DNA from: Poseidonocella sp. HB161398
GTDB lineage: Bacteria > Pseudomonadota > Alphaproteobacteria > Rhodobacterales > Rhodobacteraceae
DNA length: 64,000 bases
Direction of reading: 5' to 3'
NCBI RefSeq assembly: GCF_005870025.1
Contig: NZ_VATA01000008.1
Coordinates: 62,001 to 126,000 of the forward strand
The notes below the pieces were generated by a model. That model was not told the origin of the DNA and searched no databases. It was given only the letters and a program-made list of their open reading frames with translations. Shown in pieces: positions 33,587 through 43,095 of the stretch (position 1 is the stretch's first letter; each line of letters begins with the position of its first letter). The position numbers were made by a program, and so were the translations under genes.

Positions 33587-34739
33587 CATGAAGGTCTACC
33601 GGATCACCGAAGGCGAGCTGCATCCGGTCCTCGTCGAGTTGCAGACGGACGAGGGCATCACCGGATGGGGCGAGGCGGCCGTGGCCTACGGGCTGGGCGC
33701 CAAGGCGGTGGCCGGGATGCTGGCGGACCTGGCGCCCAAGGTGATCGGGGCGGATCCGCAATTCCCCCGCAATGTCTATCACGACATCTACGACAACTCG
33801 TTCTGGACCAAGGGCGGCGGCGCCATCGTCTTCGCCGCGATCAGCGCCATCGACCATGCGCTGTGGGACATCAAGGCCAAGTCGCTGGGCGTGCCGGTCT
33901 GGACGCTGTTCGGCGCGTCCTTCCAGGACGAGATCCCGGTCTATGCCAATGGCTGGAACTACCGCAACGACGACGTGACCGAATGGGCCCGCGCGGTCGA
34001 GCGGCCGCTGCGCGACGGCTACACGATGCTGAAGACCTATCCGCTGGCCTTCCGCCTGCCGGGCGGCACGCTGAAGCATGTCACCCGCCGCGCGCTGACG
34101 GCGGAGCAGTTCCAGATGGCGGTCGACCGGGTGCGGCTGCTGAAGGACATCGTCGGGAACCAGGCCGAGATCCTGCTCGATCTCAGCGGCGGCATGAACA
34201 ACGACCAGCTGATCCGCTTCATGGCGGTCTGCGAGGAGGCGGGCGTGTCCTGGGTGGAGGAGCCGCTCGACGCGTTCAACACCGGCGGCCTGCGGCAGAT
34301 GGCCGGGCGCTGGAACATCCCCATTGCCGCAGGCGAGCGGGTCTATACCCGCAACGGCTTCCGCAACCTGCTGGAGACCGGCGGCGTCGACATCGTCATG
34401 CCCGATGTCGGCAATTGCGGCGGCATCTTCGAGCTGGTGCAGATCGCCGCGACCGCCGAGGCCTACAATGCCCGCGTCTCGCCGCATAACTGCGCCTCCT
34501 CGCTGTGCACCGCGGTGTCGATGCAGGCCTGGATGGCGACGGCCAATCCGATGCCGCTGGAGACCTATCCCTACTTCCCCGAGGCGAACGGCTATGTCCA
34601 GGTCCTGCGCGACCCGCCCGAGGACCGCATCCGCAACGGCCGCCTGGAGGTGCCGGACGCGCCGGGGCTGGGTGCCGAGATCGACACGGCGCGGATCGCG
34701 CCCTTTGCCGATTTCGACTATCTCGACGCGGCCGCCTGA
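33573..34739 (+). CDS. Enolase-superfamily sugar-acid dehydratase-like enzyme (MR/MLE family)
   Basis: A 388-residue protein of the mandelate racemase/muconate-lactonising family. The N-terminal capping domain is seen in VELQTDEGITGWGEAAV. Metal ligands appear as D203 (ILLDLSGG), a glutamate of VEEPLD (229/230) and E255 (AAGERVYTR), and H305 in VSPHN is a likely catalytic base. The usual DxH histidine of galactonate dehydratase is serine here (DLS), and the KxK position reads KTY, so specificity is uncertain. A GTG at 33573 with GGGAGAG upstream is preferred; an ATG lies five codons later. It is coupled to the TRAP operon and could produce the 2-keto-3-deoxy acid used by dgoK. Confidence 0.85.
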   Translation: MRVTNMKVYRITEGELHPVLVELQTDEGITGWGEAAVAYGLGAKAVAGMLADLAPKVIGADPQFPRNVYHDIYDNSFWTKGGGAIVFAAISAIDHALWDIKAKSLGVPVWTLFGASFQDEIPVYANGWNYRNDDVTEWARAVERPLRDGYTMLKTYPLAFRLPGGTLKHVTRRALTAEQFQMAVDRVRLLKDIVGNQAEILLDLSGGMNNDQLIRFMAVCEEAGVSWVEEPLDAFNTGGLRQMAGRWNIPIAAGERVYTRNGFRNLLETGGVDIVMPDVGNCGGIFELVQIAATAEAYNARVSPHNCASSLCTAVSMQAWMATANPMPLETYPYFPEANGYVQVLRDPPEDRIRNGRLEVPDAPGLGAEIDTARIAPFADFDYLDAAA

Positions 34740-34743
34740 CGGG

Positions 34744-34765
34744 GCCGGGGCCCGCGGGCCCCGGC
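34744..34765. terminator. Convergent GC hairpin
   Basis: GCCGGGGCCC and GGGCCCCGGC form a perfect 10-base inverted repeat with a 2-base centre, between the convergent dehydratase and giant-protein genes. There is no T-run. It is probably a shared 3' structure. Confidence 0.5.
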
Positions 34766-34769
34766 GATC

Positions 34770-37700
34770 CTAGAAGCCGTTGGAGAGGTTCTCGTAGACG
34801 AGGACCTCGCCATGCGTCCAGCCGATCGAATAGATGTCCATGTCGCCGTCATTGTCGAGATCGGCAAGCTGCGCGCCGTCATGGTGCTCGTCGCCCTCGT
34901 AGACCAGGTGCTGCCCCCAGGCCGAGCCCGCGCCGTCCAGATTCTCGAAGACATGGAGCCCCAGATCGCCGGGATCCGCGGGCAGGTGCTCGCCCGCCAC
35001 CACGTCCATGTCGCCGTCGCCGTCGAGATCGAAGACATCGACGCTCTGGGGATTGCCCGCCAGCTGGTTCGAGATCGCGTGCTCGGCCCAGAGCGCCTCC
35101 GGGTCCGCGCCCTGCTCGTACCAGGCCAGCGTGGTGATGCTGCTCTCGTGGCCGTAGCCCACCAGCGCGTCGAGATCGCCGTCGCTGTCCATGTCGACCA
35201 GATGGACGCGGTCGGGCTCGGCCTGGGCTGGCGGCTGGTGCAGCGCGACGCGGGTGAAGGCGCCGCCGTCATTGCGCAGCCAGTCGAAGCCGGTCAGGAT
35301 GTCGTTGTCGCCGTCGCCGTCGATATCGGCCGCGTCGAGCCCCTCGCCCGAAGAGAAGGCCGAGAGCTGCGACCAGGCCCAGGTCCCGCTGGCCGGATCG
35401 TCCGGCACGGTCAGCACCTGGGTGCCGCCCGCCCCGTTCTGCCAGGACAGCACCACTTGCAAGGGCCCGCCATCGGAGAAGCGCGTCACCGTCGTGCCCT
35501 GCAGGAAGGCGCCCTCGGCATCGGCGATATTGACGTGGATGGTGAAGTTCCCCGCCCCGTCATTCTCCGCCCAGGCGAAGCTGCTATTGGCGGAACTGCC
35601 GATGCCCTGGGTGCCGAGGATGTCGAGATCGCCATCGCCGTCGAGATCGAAGACCGCGGCGAGGTTGTTCAGCGGCGCGCCGATCGCCATGCGCACCCAG
35701 TCGCCGCCGATCGTGCCCGGATTGCGGTACCACCAGCCGCCGGTGACGATGTCCAGCAGCCCGTCGCCATCGAGATCGGCGGCCTCCTCGAAGATCGCGC
35801 GATAGGGCCGGTCGCCGTCGATCACGGTGCGGTTCCAGGCATAGAGCACCGGCTCGGTCAGGGTGTTGTACCAGATGTTGATCTCGGACTCGTGGAAGCC
35901 CTTGCCGAGGATGTCGAGATCGCCGTCGCCGTCGAGATCGCCCAGCGTCGACTCGTGGTTGTCCGCACCGGTCGCGACCAGCGTCACCTCGAAGCTGCCG
36001 GTGCCGTCGCCGAACAGCGCCCAGGTCTCCGCCCCGGGATTCTGGCCGTCGAGGTTCATTTCCGCGACGAAGATGTCGAGATGCCCGTCCTCGTCGAGAT
36101 CGGCGATCTCCAGGCTGTGGCCCTCGTCGACGATGGTGCCCAGCAGGTCGGTGCCCGTCCAGTTCGCCGCGACGGTCGGATCGCCCGAATAGGTGTAGAG
36201 CATCAGCGGCCCGTCGGCATCGCCGCTGGAGATCACCACGTCGAGCCGCCCGTCCTCGTCGAGATCGCCGACCGCGGTCTGCGGATAGGGGAAGCCCGCG
36301 TCGATCGTCGTTGCCAGGTAGTCCGCGCCGCCCTGCCATTTCAGCCAGTAGCCGCCGACCACGATGTCGAGGATCCCGTCGCCGTCGATATCGCCGGTAT
36401 CCATCCCCTCGCTGATCGCGCCGTCGTAGATCTGCACCTTCGGCCAGAGCTGCGTGGGATCGGCCGGGATCTCGGCGAGGTAGATGCCGTTGCCCGCGCC
36501 CTTCTGGTTCCAGAAGGCGAGCTCGTCGGTGCCGTCGCCGTCGAAATCGCCGAAGGCCATGTCATGCTGCTGGTTGGCGCCGCCGGTCTTCAGGACATGG
36601 CTCTGCCAGGTGTCGCCCTCGCCGTAGAGGCCGGGATTCTCCCACCACCAGATCTCGGTCGACTTGGAATCGCCGCCCAGCACCAGGTCGAGATCGCCGT
36701 CGCCGTCGATGTCATGGACCGTGCCGCCGGCCTCGATGTCGAAGCTGCCGGGCTCGATCACCCGCTCGGCGAAGCGCCCGTCCGGCTGCTGCAGGTAGAG
36801 CGTGACCGCCGGGCCGCCCTTGCGCCCGGCGATGATGTAGTCGTCGAGCCCGTCGCCATTGGCGTCGAAGACTTGCGCGGCGGTGTATTCCGCGGTGGCC
36901 GGGCGCGGCAGCCAGCCGGTCCCGGTCGAGACCTGCCGCCAGTCCGGATCCGCGCCGGAGGCGGCCACGACGGCGAGGCTGACATCGAGGACCGCGATGG
37001 CCGTCGAGGCATGCGTGCCGTCGCTGATCGTGTAGGCGAAGGTCGCCAGCCCCTCGAAATCGGCGGGCGGCGTGTAGGCCAGCGTGCCATCGCCGCGATC
37101 GGCCAGCGTGCCCGCGCTCGGCTGCGAGAAGGACTGGAAGGCCAGCGTGTCGCCGCCGGGATCGCTGTCATTGGCCAGAAGCTCCGCGATGTCGATGACC
37201 GAGACGGCGCCCTTCGGCAGTTCGATCAGGTCGGTCACGGCGAGGGGCGCCCCCGGGACAGGGGCCAGCGCGCGCGCCGCCAGCATCGCGGCATCCGCCC
37301 CGGAGAGCGGCTGGCCATAGAGCTCGAAGCCGTGGATCACCCCGTCGAACCCTTCCGACAGCTTGTCGGCATAGCCCGGCGAGGAACTCCACTGCGTGGC
37401 GCCCAGCACCAGCGGCTCGGCATTGGCGGCGATCCCGCCGGCATAGGCGGCGGCGGCCTCGAGCGTGCCGTCGAGGAAGAGCTTCAGCCCCGCCGCGCCG
37501 AAGCTCACCGCGGCATGGTGGAAACTGCCCGCCGCGATCTGCGTCTCGGCGAGCAGCTCGTAATTGGCGCTGCCGGACTGGATCCGCAGGCCGATCCGGC
37601 CATCCTCGAGGAAGACGCCGACATGGCCGCCATCGCCGTAGCCGGAGGCGTCCTTCGACAACAGCCAGCTGCGCCCGTCGGCATTGCCGGCCTCGAAGGC

Positions 37701-40700
37701 GAAGGCCAGCGCGCCGTCCTCCACCGCCATCACCGGGTCATGCGGCAGGATCACGGCATCCGCGGCCGTGCCGCCGAATTCCATCGCCCCGAGCGCGAAG
37801 GCGATGCCCAGAAGGTCGGCATCGGTGACGGCGACGGTGACGGCCGCCACCGTGGCGGCGCCGTCGCTGTCCGACACCTCGACCCGGAGCGCGTAGCTGC
37901 CGGGTCCGCCGGCCGCCAGCGCCGCGGCATCCGCGACGGTCACCCGCCCGGCGGCATCGACCGAGAAGATCCCGGCCGGATCGCCCGAGAGGATGCGGTA
38001 GGACAGTGCCTGTCCCTCGGGGTCGCTGGCCCCGATGCGGCCGGCCACGCTGCCTTCGGGGGCATCGTCGTCGATGGCGAAGGCCGCGTCCGCGGCGCTT
38101 GGCGGGTCATTGACGGCGGTGACGGCCACATCGACCATGCCCGTGGAAAGCCCGCCCCGTCCGTCCGCCACCGCATAGCCGAAGCTGTCCGGCCCGGCGT
38201 AATCCGCATCCGGCGTGTAGCTGACCGTGCCGTCGGCATTGAGCACGACCGCGCCATGGGCCGCCGCGCCCACGGAGAAGACGGCCAGCGCGTCGCCCTC
38301 GGCATCGCTGTCATTCGCCGCCGGGTCGAAGCGCAGGACCATGTCCTCGCTGGTCGCCACCGCGTCGGCGCGCGCCACCGGGGCGGTGTTGCCCGCCGCC
38401 ATGACCGAGACGAGCACCGCCGCCGCGGCCTCGCGGCTGCCGTCGCTGGCGGCATAGGTGAAGCTGTCGATCCCGGAAAAGCCCGCCGCGGGGGTGTAGA
38501 CCAGGTCGCCGGGCTGCGGGCCCGCGGCCAGCGTCCCGTGGGCGGGCTGCGTGTAGCTGGCGAGGGACAGCAGGTCTCCGTCGGGATCGCTGTCATTGGC
38601 CAGGAGGTCGCTCGCCGCGATGGCCAGCGCCACGCCCGCGCCGGTCTGCAGATAGTCGTCCGCGGCAACCGGCGGCAGCCCGCCCAGATCCTCGCCGAGG
38701 ATCGGATCGGCGGCGGATTCGAACCAGTCGAACATCGAGACGAAGCCCGGCGGCGTCTCGTCATTGCGCCCGGTGCTGCCGGCGAAGGGGCCGATCTGCG
38801 CGGGGACGAGATCGCTCTGGAGCGTGATCGCCGTGATCCAGTCCGTGCCGTCGGCGGAATGCTCGAAGCGGAATTCGGTGCCGGTGCGGGTGATCCGCAG
38901 GAACAGCGCGTCGCCCGGCGCCACCGGCTCGCGATAGGGGAAGCCGCGCGAGACCCCGTCGACATCGCCGACCAGCAGGTAGAGGCCGCCCGGCGTATAG
39001 GCGATGTCGAAGCGGAACCAGCGCGTGTCGCTTTCCAGCACCAGAATCCCGTGCTCTTGGTAGATCTGGTCCGGCTCGTTGAGGAAGCGGATGGCGACCT
39101 GGAAATCCCCGTCTTCGACGGATTGCAGCAGCCGCGGCGTGGTCATCGCGCGGTAGGCATCGACGGAGACGCCCGCGGGCGAGGTGATCTGCAGCCAGGA
39201 CTCGGTGCCGTCGCTTTCCAGCTCCGCCGTGCCCGCGATCCCCTCGAAGAGCCATTCCGGCCCGAGCGTGCTGCCGCTGAAATCGTCCGAGACGAGCCCG
39301 CCGGCCTCGCCGCCCACCGTGACGGCGACGGTCGCGGTATCCGTGCCGCCCTTGCCGTCGGCGATCCTGTAGCCGAAGCTGTCCGTGCCGGCGAAGCCCG
39401 CGGCGGGGGTGTAGAGGATCCGCCACTGGGCATCGACCGCCGCCGTGCCATTGGCCGGCCCGCCTGCGAGCGTCACGCTCAGCGCGTCGCCGTCGGCATC
39501 GCTGTCATTGCCCAGCACCGCGACCAGGACGGCGGCGCCCTCTGCCGTGCGGGCGGTGTCGTCCGCGGCAAGGGGCGCGTCATTGACCGGCGCGACGGTC
39601 AGCCTGGCGGTCGCCAGATCCGTCCCGCCCTTGCCGTCGGTCACCCGGTAGGTGAAGCTGTCGCTGCCGTGGAAATCGGCGTCGGGCGCGTAGCTGAAGG
39701 ATCCGTCGCCGTTCAGCGTCAGCGTGCCGTGCAGCGGGGCGGCGGCAAGGCGCGCGCGCAGCCCGTCGCCATCCGCATCGCTGTCATTGGCAAGCACCCC
39801 GCTCGCCAGCGCGATCGCCAGGAGCGTGTCCTCGTCCAGCGCATAGGCGTCGTCCCGCGCCACCGGCGGCGTGTTCGGATCGGCCAGGACGCTCAGCGAC
39901 ACCGTGGCCGTGGCCGTGCCGCCCTTGCCGTCCGCGACGGTGTAGCCGAAGCTGTCGGGCCCCGCCTCCGCGCCCGCGGCATAGGTCACGGTGCCGTCCC
40001 CATTGTCGGTGACCGTGCCGAGCGCGGCGCCCGTCACCGCGGCGATGGCGAGCGCGTCGCCATCGGCATCGCGGTCATTGCCGATCAGGTCGATGACGAT
40101 CGCGCGGCCCGCGACCACGCTGCCGCCCGCGTCATCCGTTGCCACGGGCGCGTCATTGACCGGCGCCACCTCGACATCGATCCGCGACCGGGAACTCCCG
40201 CCCTGGCCGTCGCCGATGAAGGCCGTGAAGCTGTCCGTGCCGCTGAAATCGGGATCGGGCGCGTAGGTGACCAGCCCCGTGGCGGGATCATAGGCGGCGC
40301 TGCCGTGATAGGGCTGCCGGGCGAGGCCGAGGAAGACCGGCGTGCCGCCATCGGGATCGCTGTCATTCTCCAGCAGCTCCGCCGCCGCAAAGCTCAGCGG
40401 CGTGTCCTCCTGCGTGGCGTAGCTGTCGAAGCGGGGCGCGGGCGGCGCGTTCGGTGTGCCTGCCAGCGCGGCGATCTCCTCCGCCGAGAGCACGCCGGAA
40501 TAGATCTCGGGATCGGCGATGGTGCCCTCGAAGGGCGCGTCGAAACCGGCCTGGCCGCTGTCGCTGGCCCAGCCGCGGCCGCCCCATTGCATGGCCTCGG
40601 CATTCAGCCGCCAGTCCATCACCAGCGTGTCGCTGGCCACCAGCACGCCATCGACCCAGAGCGCGACCCCCTCCGCGCCGAAGGTCGCGGCGATCTCGTA

Positions 40701-40997
40701 ATCCCGTCCCGCGGCGATGCCGTCATAGGTCAGATAGACCTCGGCGCTGCCGTCCTGGAACCGCGCCTTCAGCCGGTCGCCGTCGAGGAACACCGCGAAA
40801 TGGTTGCCGCCGCCGCCATAGCCGTAGGCATCCTTCGAGAACAGCCCCTGCTGGCCATCGGTATCCGCGGCATTGAAGGAGAAGGCGACGCTGCCCTCCG
40901 CGATTTCGAAGGCCGCGTCATGTCCGAATTCCAGCACGTCGCCCGGCGCGCCGCCGAGATCGATCGTCCCGACGCCGCCGAAGATGAGATCTGCCAA
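34770..40997 (-). CDS. Giant LamG / cadherin-like / FG-GAP repeat protein
   Basis: About 2,075 residues starting from TTG at 40997, which has GGGGGGAAC upstream; longer starts lack support. Order: a LamG/concanavalin-like domain (about 10-185); five tandem cadherin-like or VCBS-like repeats carrying motifs such as NDSDPDGG and NDSDADGD; a DUF1349-like concanavalin domain (about 600-780); more cadherin-like repeats; a second LamG domain (about 1090-1260); then thirteen FG-GAP-type calcium loops such as IDGDGDLD and LDGDGDMD to the C-terminus. No Sec signal peptide and no RTX nonapeptides are seen, so the export route is unclear. It is likely a secreted or surface calcium-dependent adhesin or glycan-binding protein. 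No catalytic domain was recognised. Confidence 0.85.
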   Translation of the reverse strand: MADLIFGGVGTIDLGGAPGDVLEFGHDAAFEIAEGSVAFSFNAADTDGQQGLFSKDAYGYGGGGNHFAVFLDGDRLKARFQDGSAEVYLTYDGIAAGRDYEIAATFGAEGVALWVDGVLVASDTLVMDWRLNAEAMQWGGRGWASDSGQAGFDAPFEGTIADPEIYSGVLSAEEIAALAGTPNAPPAPRFDSYATQEDTPLSFAAAELLENDSDPDGGTPVFLGLARQPYHGSAAYDPATGLVTYAPDPDFSGTDSFTAFIGDGQGGSSRSRIDVEVAPVNDAPVATDDAGGSVVAGRAIVIDLIGNDRDADGDALAIAAVTGAALGTVTDNGDGTVTYAAGAEAGPDSFGYTVADGKGGTATATVSLSVLADPNTPPVARDDAYALDEDTLLAIALASGVLANDSDADGDGLRARLAAAPLHGTLTLNGDGSFSYAPDADFHGSDSFTYRVTDGKGGTDLATARLTVAPVNDAPLAADDTARTAEGAAVLVAVLGNDSDADGDALSVTLAGGPANGTAAVDAQWRILYTPAAGFAGTDSFGYRIADGKGGTDTATVAVTVGGEAGGLVSDDFSGSTLGPEWLFEGIAGTAELESDGTESWLQITSPAGVSVDAYRAMTTPRLLQSVEDGDFQVAIRFLNEPDQIYQEHGILVLESDTRWFRFDIAYTPGGLYLLVGDVDGVSRGFPYREPVAPGDALFLRITRTGTEFRFEHSADGTDWITAITLQSDLVPAQIGPFAGSTGRNDETPPGFVSMFDWFESAADPILGEDLGGLPPVAADDYLQTGAGVALAIAASDLLANDSDPDGDLLSLASYTQPAHGTLAAGPQPGDLVYTPAAGFSGIDSFTYAASDGSREAAAAVLVSVMAAGNTAPVARADAVATSEDMVLRFDPAANDSDAEGDALAVFSVGAAAHGAVVLNADGTVSYTPDADYAGPDSFGYAVADGRGGLSTGMVDVAVTAVNDPPSAADAAFAIDDDAPEGSVAGRIGASDPEGQALSYRILSGDPAGIFSVDAAGRVTVADAAALAAGGPGSYALRVEVSDSDGAATVAAVTVAVTDADLLGIAFALGAMEFGGTAADAVILPHDPVMAVEDGALAFAFEAGNADGRSWLLSKDASGYGDGGHVGVFLEDGRIGLRIQSGSANYELLAETQIAAGSFHHAAVSFGAAGLKLFLDGTLEAAAAYAGGIAANAEPLVLGATQWSSSPGYADKLSEGFDGVIHGFELYGQPLSGADAAMLAARALAPVPGAPLAVTDLIELPKGAVSVIDIAELLANDSDPGGDTLAFQSFSQPSAGTLADRGDGTLAYTPPADFEGLATFAYTISDGTHASTAIAVLDVSLAVVAASGADPDWRQVSTGTGWLPRPATAEYTAAQVFDANGDGLDDYIIAGRKGGPAVTLYLQQPDGRFAERVIEPGSFDIEAGGTVHDIDGDGDLDLVLGGDSKSTEIWWWENPGLYGEGDTWQSHVLKTGGANQQHDMAFGDFDGDGTDELAFWNQKGAGNGIYLAEIPADPTQLWPKVQIYDGAISEGMDTGDIDGDGILDIVVGGYWLKWQGGADYLATTIDAGFPYPQTAVGDLDEDGRLDVVISSGDADGPLMLYTYSGDPTVAANWTGTDLLGTIVDEGHSLEIADLDEDGHLDIFVAEMNLDGQNPGAETWALFGDGTGSFEVTLVATGADNHESTLGDLDGDGDLDILGKGFHESEINIWYNTLTEPVLYAWNRTVIDGDRPYRAIFEEAADLDGDGLLDIVTGGWWYRNPGTIGGDWVRMAIGAPLNNLAAVFDLDGDGDLDILGTQGIGSSANSSFAWAENDGAGNFTIHVNIADAEGAFLQGTTVTRFSDGGPLQVVLSWQNGAGGTQVLTVPDDPASGTWAWSQLSAFSSGEGLDAADIDGDGDNDILTGFDWLRNDGGAFTRVALHQPPAQAEPDRVHLVDMDSDGDLDALVGYGHESSITTLAWYEQGADPEALWAEHAISNQLAGNPQSVDVFDLDGDGDMDVVAGEHLPADPGDLGLHVFENLDGAGSAWGQHLVYEGDEHHDGAQLADLDNDGDMDIYSIGWTHGEVLVYENLSNGF

Positions 40998-41409
40998 GAC
41001 TGTTCCCCCCGTTCCGCTTGTCCTTTGGCCGGCGCGCAAACGGGTGTGGCTGTGAAGGGACGGCCCCCGGAGGGCGTCCTCGAACGCAGCCGGGGTACGC
41101 AATCACTGGCTAAGGGCGGCCGTCCAACTCCGGTTTCCCCAAGACGGGCCCGCGCGGCTCTGCCTGCCCGGACCCGCGGCACGCCCGCCAGCTCCGCGCC
41201 CGTCCCCTCGGGACATGCGGGCGGCAGAGCGGGTGTCCAAGGGCGGGCCGCTGATATGCCCGCAAGCTTGGAGTGGCCGCCTCCCTTGCGTCAACCTTAA
41301 TTGCACGGTTGCGCCAAGTTTACTGTCCGGCAAGAATCTTGCCTCCGGTCCGCCTGCCGGGCTTTTGCCCGCGCCGCCAAGGGGATCCGCGCGGCGGCGG
41401 GCGGGGGTC
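40998..41409. other. Intergenic region upstream of the giant gene
   Basis: A 412-base gap with no supported gene. An AT-rich patch near 41290-41335 contains an imperfect inverted repeat, CAACC (41292-41296) and GGTTG (41307-41311), which may be part of the promoter region of the giant gene. No sigma70 promoter could be assigned with confidence. Confidence 0.35.
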
Positions 41410-42453
41410 TCAGGGTCCCGGCGGCGGGGCGCCCTCCGGGCCGGGGCGCACGGTGGCGCGCCAGACCGGGGCGGCGGAGAGGGTGGCGACCTCGCCCGGG
41501 GCCGTTTCGCCGGTCAGCATGCGCTCGACCTCCTCGGCGATGCGGGCATAGGGCTGGGCGAAGGTGGTCAGCCCGTAGCCGCGCCAGGCGGCCTCGGGGA
41601 TGTCGTCGAAGCCGATCACGCAGAGCTCGCCCGGCACGGCGAGGCCGAAATCCTGCCGCGCCGCGTCGAGGAAGCCGCAGGCCACCAGATCGGTGATGCA
41701 GAAGACGCCGTCGGGGCGGCTGCGCCCGGCCAGCAGGCTGCGCGCGGCGGCCGCGCCGTCGGCATAGTCGCTGCCCGGGCCGCGCCACAGCACCGGCTCG
41801 AGCCCGCGCGCGGCCGCCGCTTTGAGGAACATCGCCTCGCGTGCGGCCAGGCTGGGGGTGCCCTTCGACGAGCTCGCCAGCCCGATCCGGCGGCAGCCGG
41901 CCCGCAGCAGCATGTGGAGCGCGTCCTCCATCGCGTCGCGGTAGTCGATCCGCACCTGGTGGACGCCCGGCCCGGCCTCGCCGCGGTTGATCAGGATCAC
42001 CTTCTGCCCGGCCTCGACGCAGCTGCGCACCATGTGCCCGGGCGGCGTGCCCGACATCACGATGCTGGCCGAGGCGCGGTAGCTCAGCGCGCGCTCCAGC
42101 GCGTCCTGCGCGCTGTCGGGATCGGCGGTGACGTTGATGACCATGGCCATCCGGCCGGCCGCCTGCAGCCGCCGGGTCAGCGCGTCGAGCAGCATCCCGT
42201 GATAGGGCCGGGTCATGTTCGAGGCCAGCAGGCAGACCGGCCGGCTCTCGTCCTTGGAGATGCCGCGGGCCAGGTGGTTGACGTGGTAGTTCAGCTCCTT
42301 CGCCGCCGCCATCACCTTGGCGCGGGTCTGCGCCGAGACGCTGGCCCCGTCGGTGAAGGTCCGCGACACGGCCGAGCGCGACACGCCCGCCAGCCGCGCG
42401 ACTTCGGCGGCGGAGGCGGGGCGGGGCGGCTCGGGGCGGCGGGGCGGACGCAT
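41410..42453 (-). CDS. LacI-family transcriptional regulator (second)
   Basis: A 347-residue LacI/GalR regulator. The helix-turn-helix is SAAEVARLAGVSRSAVSRTF and the hinge KELNYHVNHLARGIS. The sensor domain includes RPVCLLASNMTRPYHGMLLDAL and PGELCVIGFDDIPEAAWRGYG. It is the last gene of a six-gene operon for an ABC transporter and two phosphatases, 3 bases after the phosphatase gene. A good LacI-type inverted repeat lies in the operon promoter at 48178-48195, so it probably regulates its own operon in response to the imported compound. Confidence 0.9.
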   Translation of the reverse strand: MRPPRRPEPPRPASAAEVARLAGVSRSAVSRTFTDGASVSAQTRAKVMAAAKELNYHVNHLARGISKDESRPVCLLASNMTRPYHGMLLDALTRRLQAAGRMAMVINVTADPDSAQDALERALSYRASASIVMSGTPPGHMVRSCVEAGQKVILINRGEAGPGVHQVRIDYRDAMEDALHMLLRAGCRRIGLASSSKGTPSLAAREAMFLKAAAARGLEPVLWRGPGSDYADGAAAARSLLAGRSRPDGVFCITDLVACGFLDAARQDFGLAVPGELCVIGFDDIPEAAWRGYGLTTFAQPYARIAEEVERMLTGETAPGEVATLSAAPVWRATVRPGPEGAPPPGP

Positions 42454-42456
42454 GGC

Positions 42457-43095
42457 TCAGCTCCGGGGCAGATGGGGCGCGATCATCCGCACCATATCGG
42501 CCGACCACTGGGCCGCATCAACCAGAACCTGCTTGGGCGCCTGCGGCCATTCCTGCGGCTGCAGCTCGCGGGCCACGCGGATATGGTCGATCGCCGCCTG
42601 CAGCGTCGGGTAGGTCCCGGGGCATTCCAGATGCAGGAAGAGCGCCACCAGCGTCACCGAGCGCGAGCGCCCGCCGCGGCAGTTGACCAGCACCGAGCCG
42701 CCCGCGGGCCAGGGATAGCTGGCCTTCTGCGGCAGCTCCTGCTCGATCAGCCCCTTGAGCTGGTAGTAGCCCGCCAGCAGCATGGAGGCCGGGTTGCCCG
42801 GCCCGTCGACGATGCCGAGCTTGTAGTAGCGCACCGGCCCCCAGCCGAAGGGCAGGGCGCGGGCCTCCGGGTCGGGACGGGTCGCCATGTTGATGTCGAG
42901 ATTGACCGCGCAGTTCAGCACCGCGCCGATCCCGTGCGCCGCCAGCAGCGCCGGATCCGAGGCGGCCTGCTTGTTGCCGACATAGAGGCCGGTGCCGGTG
43001 CCATGCAGGTCGGCATGGACCAGGTGCATCGGCGCGCGGGCGGCATCCTCGCGGGCGAAGATGTCCTTGATGGCGGAAATGTCGAGATCGTTCAC
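42457..43095 (-). CDS. Dual-specificity-phosphatase-like protein
   Basis: A 212-residue cytoplasmic protein with the CX5R phosphatase signature at C139-R145 (CRGGRSRS). D97 in GIVDGPGNP may be the general acid. The residue before the nucleophile is Asn rather than the usual His. Upstream sequence LHGTGTGLYVGNKQAA and HGIGAVLNCAVNLDI matches the dual-specificity phosphatase fold. Its start overlaps the preceding phosphatase gene (ATGA). In a transporter operon it more likely dephosphorylates an imported small molecule (for example a phosphoinositol or sugar phosphate) than a protein; that is inference. Confidence 0.8.
   Translation of the reverse strand: MNDLDISAIKDIFAREDAARAPMHLVHADLHGTGTGLYVGNKQAASDPALLAAHGIGAVLNCAVNLDINMATRPDPEARALPFGWGPVRYYKLGIVDGPGNPASMLLAGYYQLKGLIEQELPQKASYPWPAGGSVLVNCRGGRSRSVTLVALFLHLECPGTYPTLQAAIDHIRVARELQPQEWPQAPKQVLVDAAQWSADMVRMIAPHLPRS

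Noticed and set aside
34812-41300. A 2,162-codon open frame on the plus strand opposite the giant repeat gene
   Set aside because: It is extremely Arg/Ala/Gly/Asp-rich with no family pattern. It mirrors the repeated GC-rich calcium-loop codons of the true gene.
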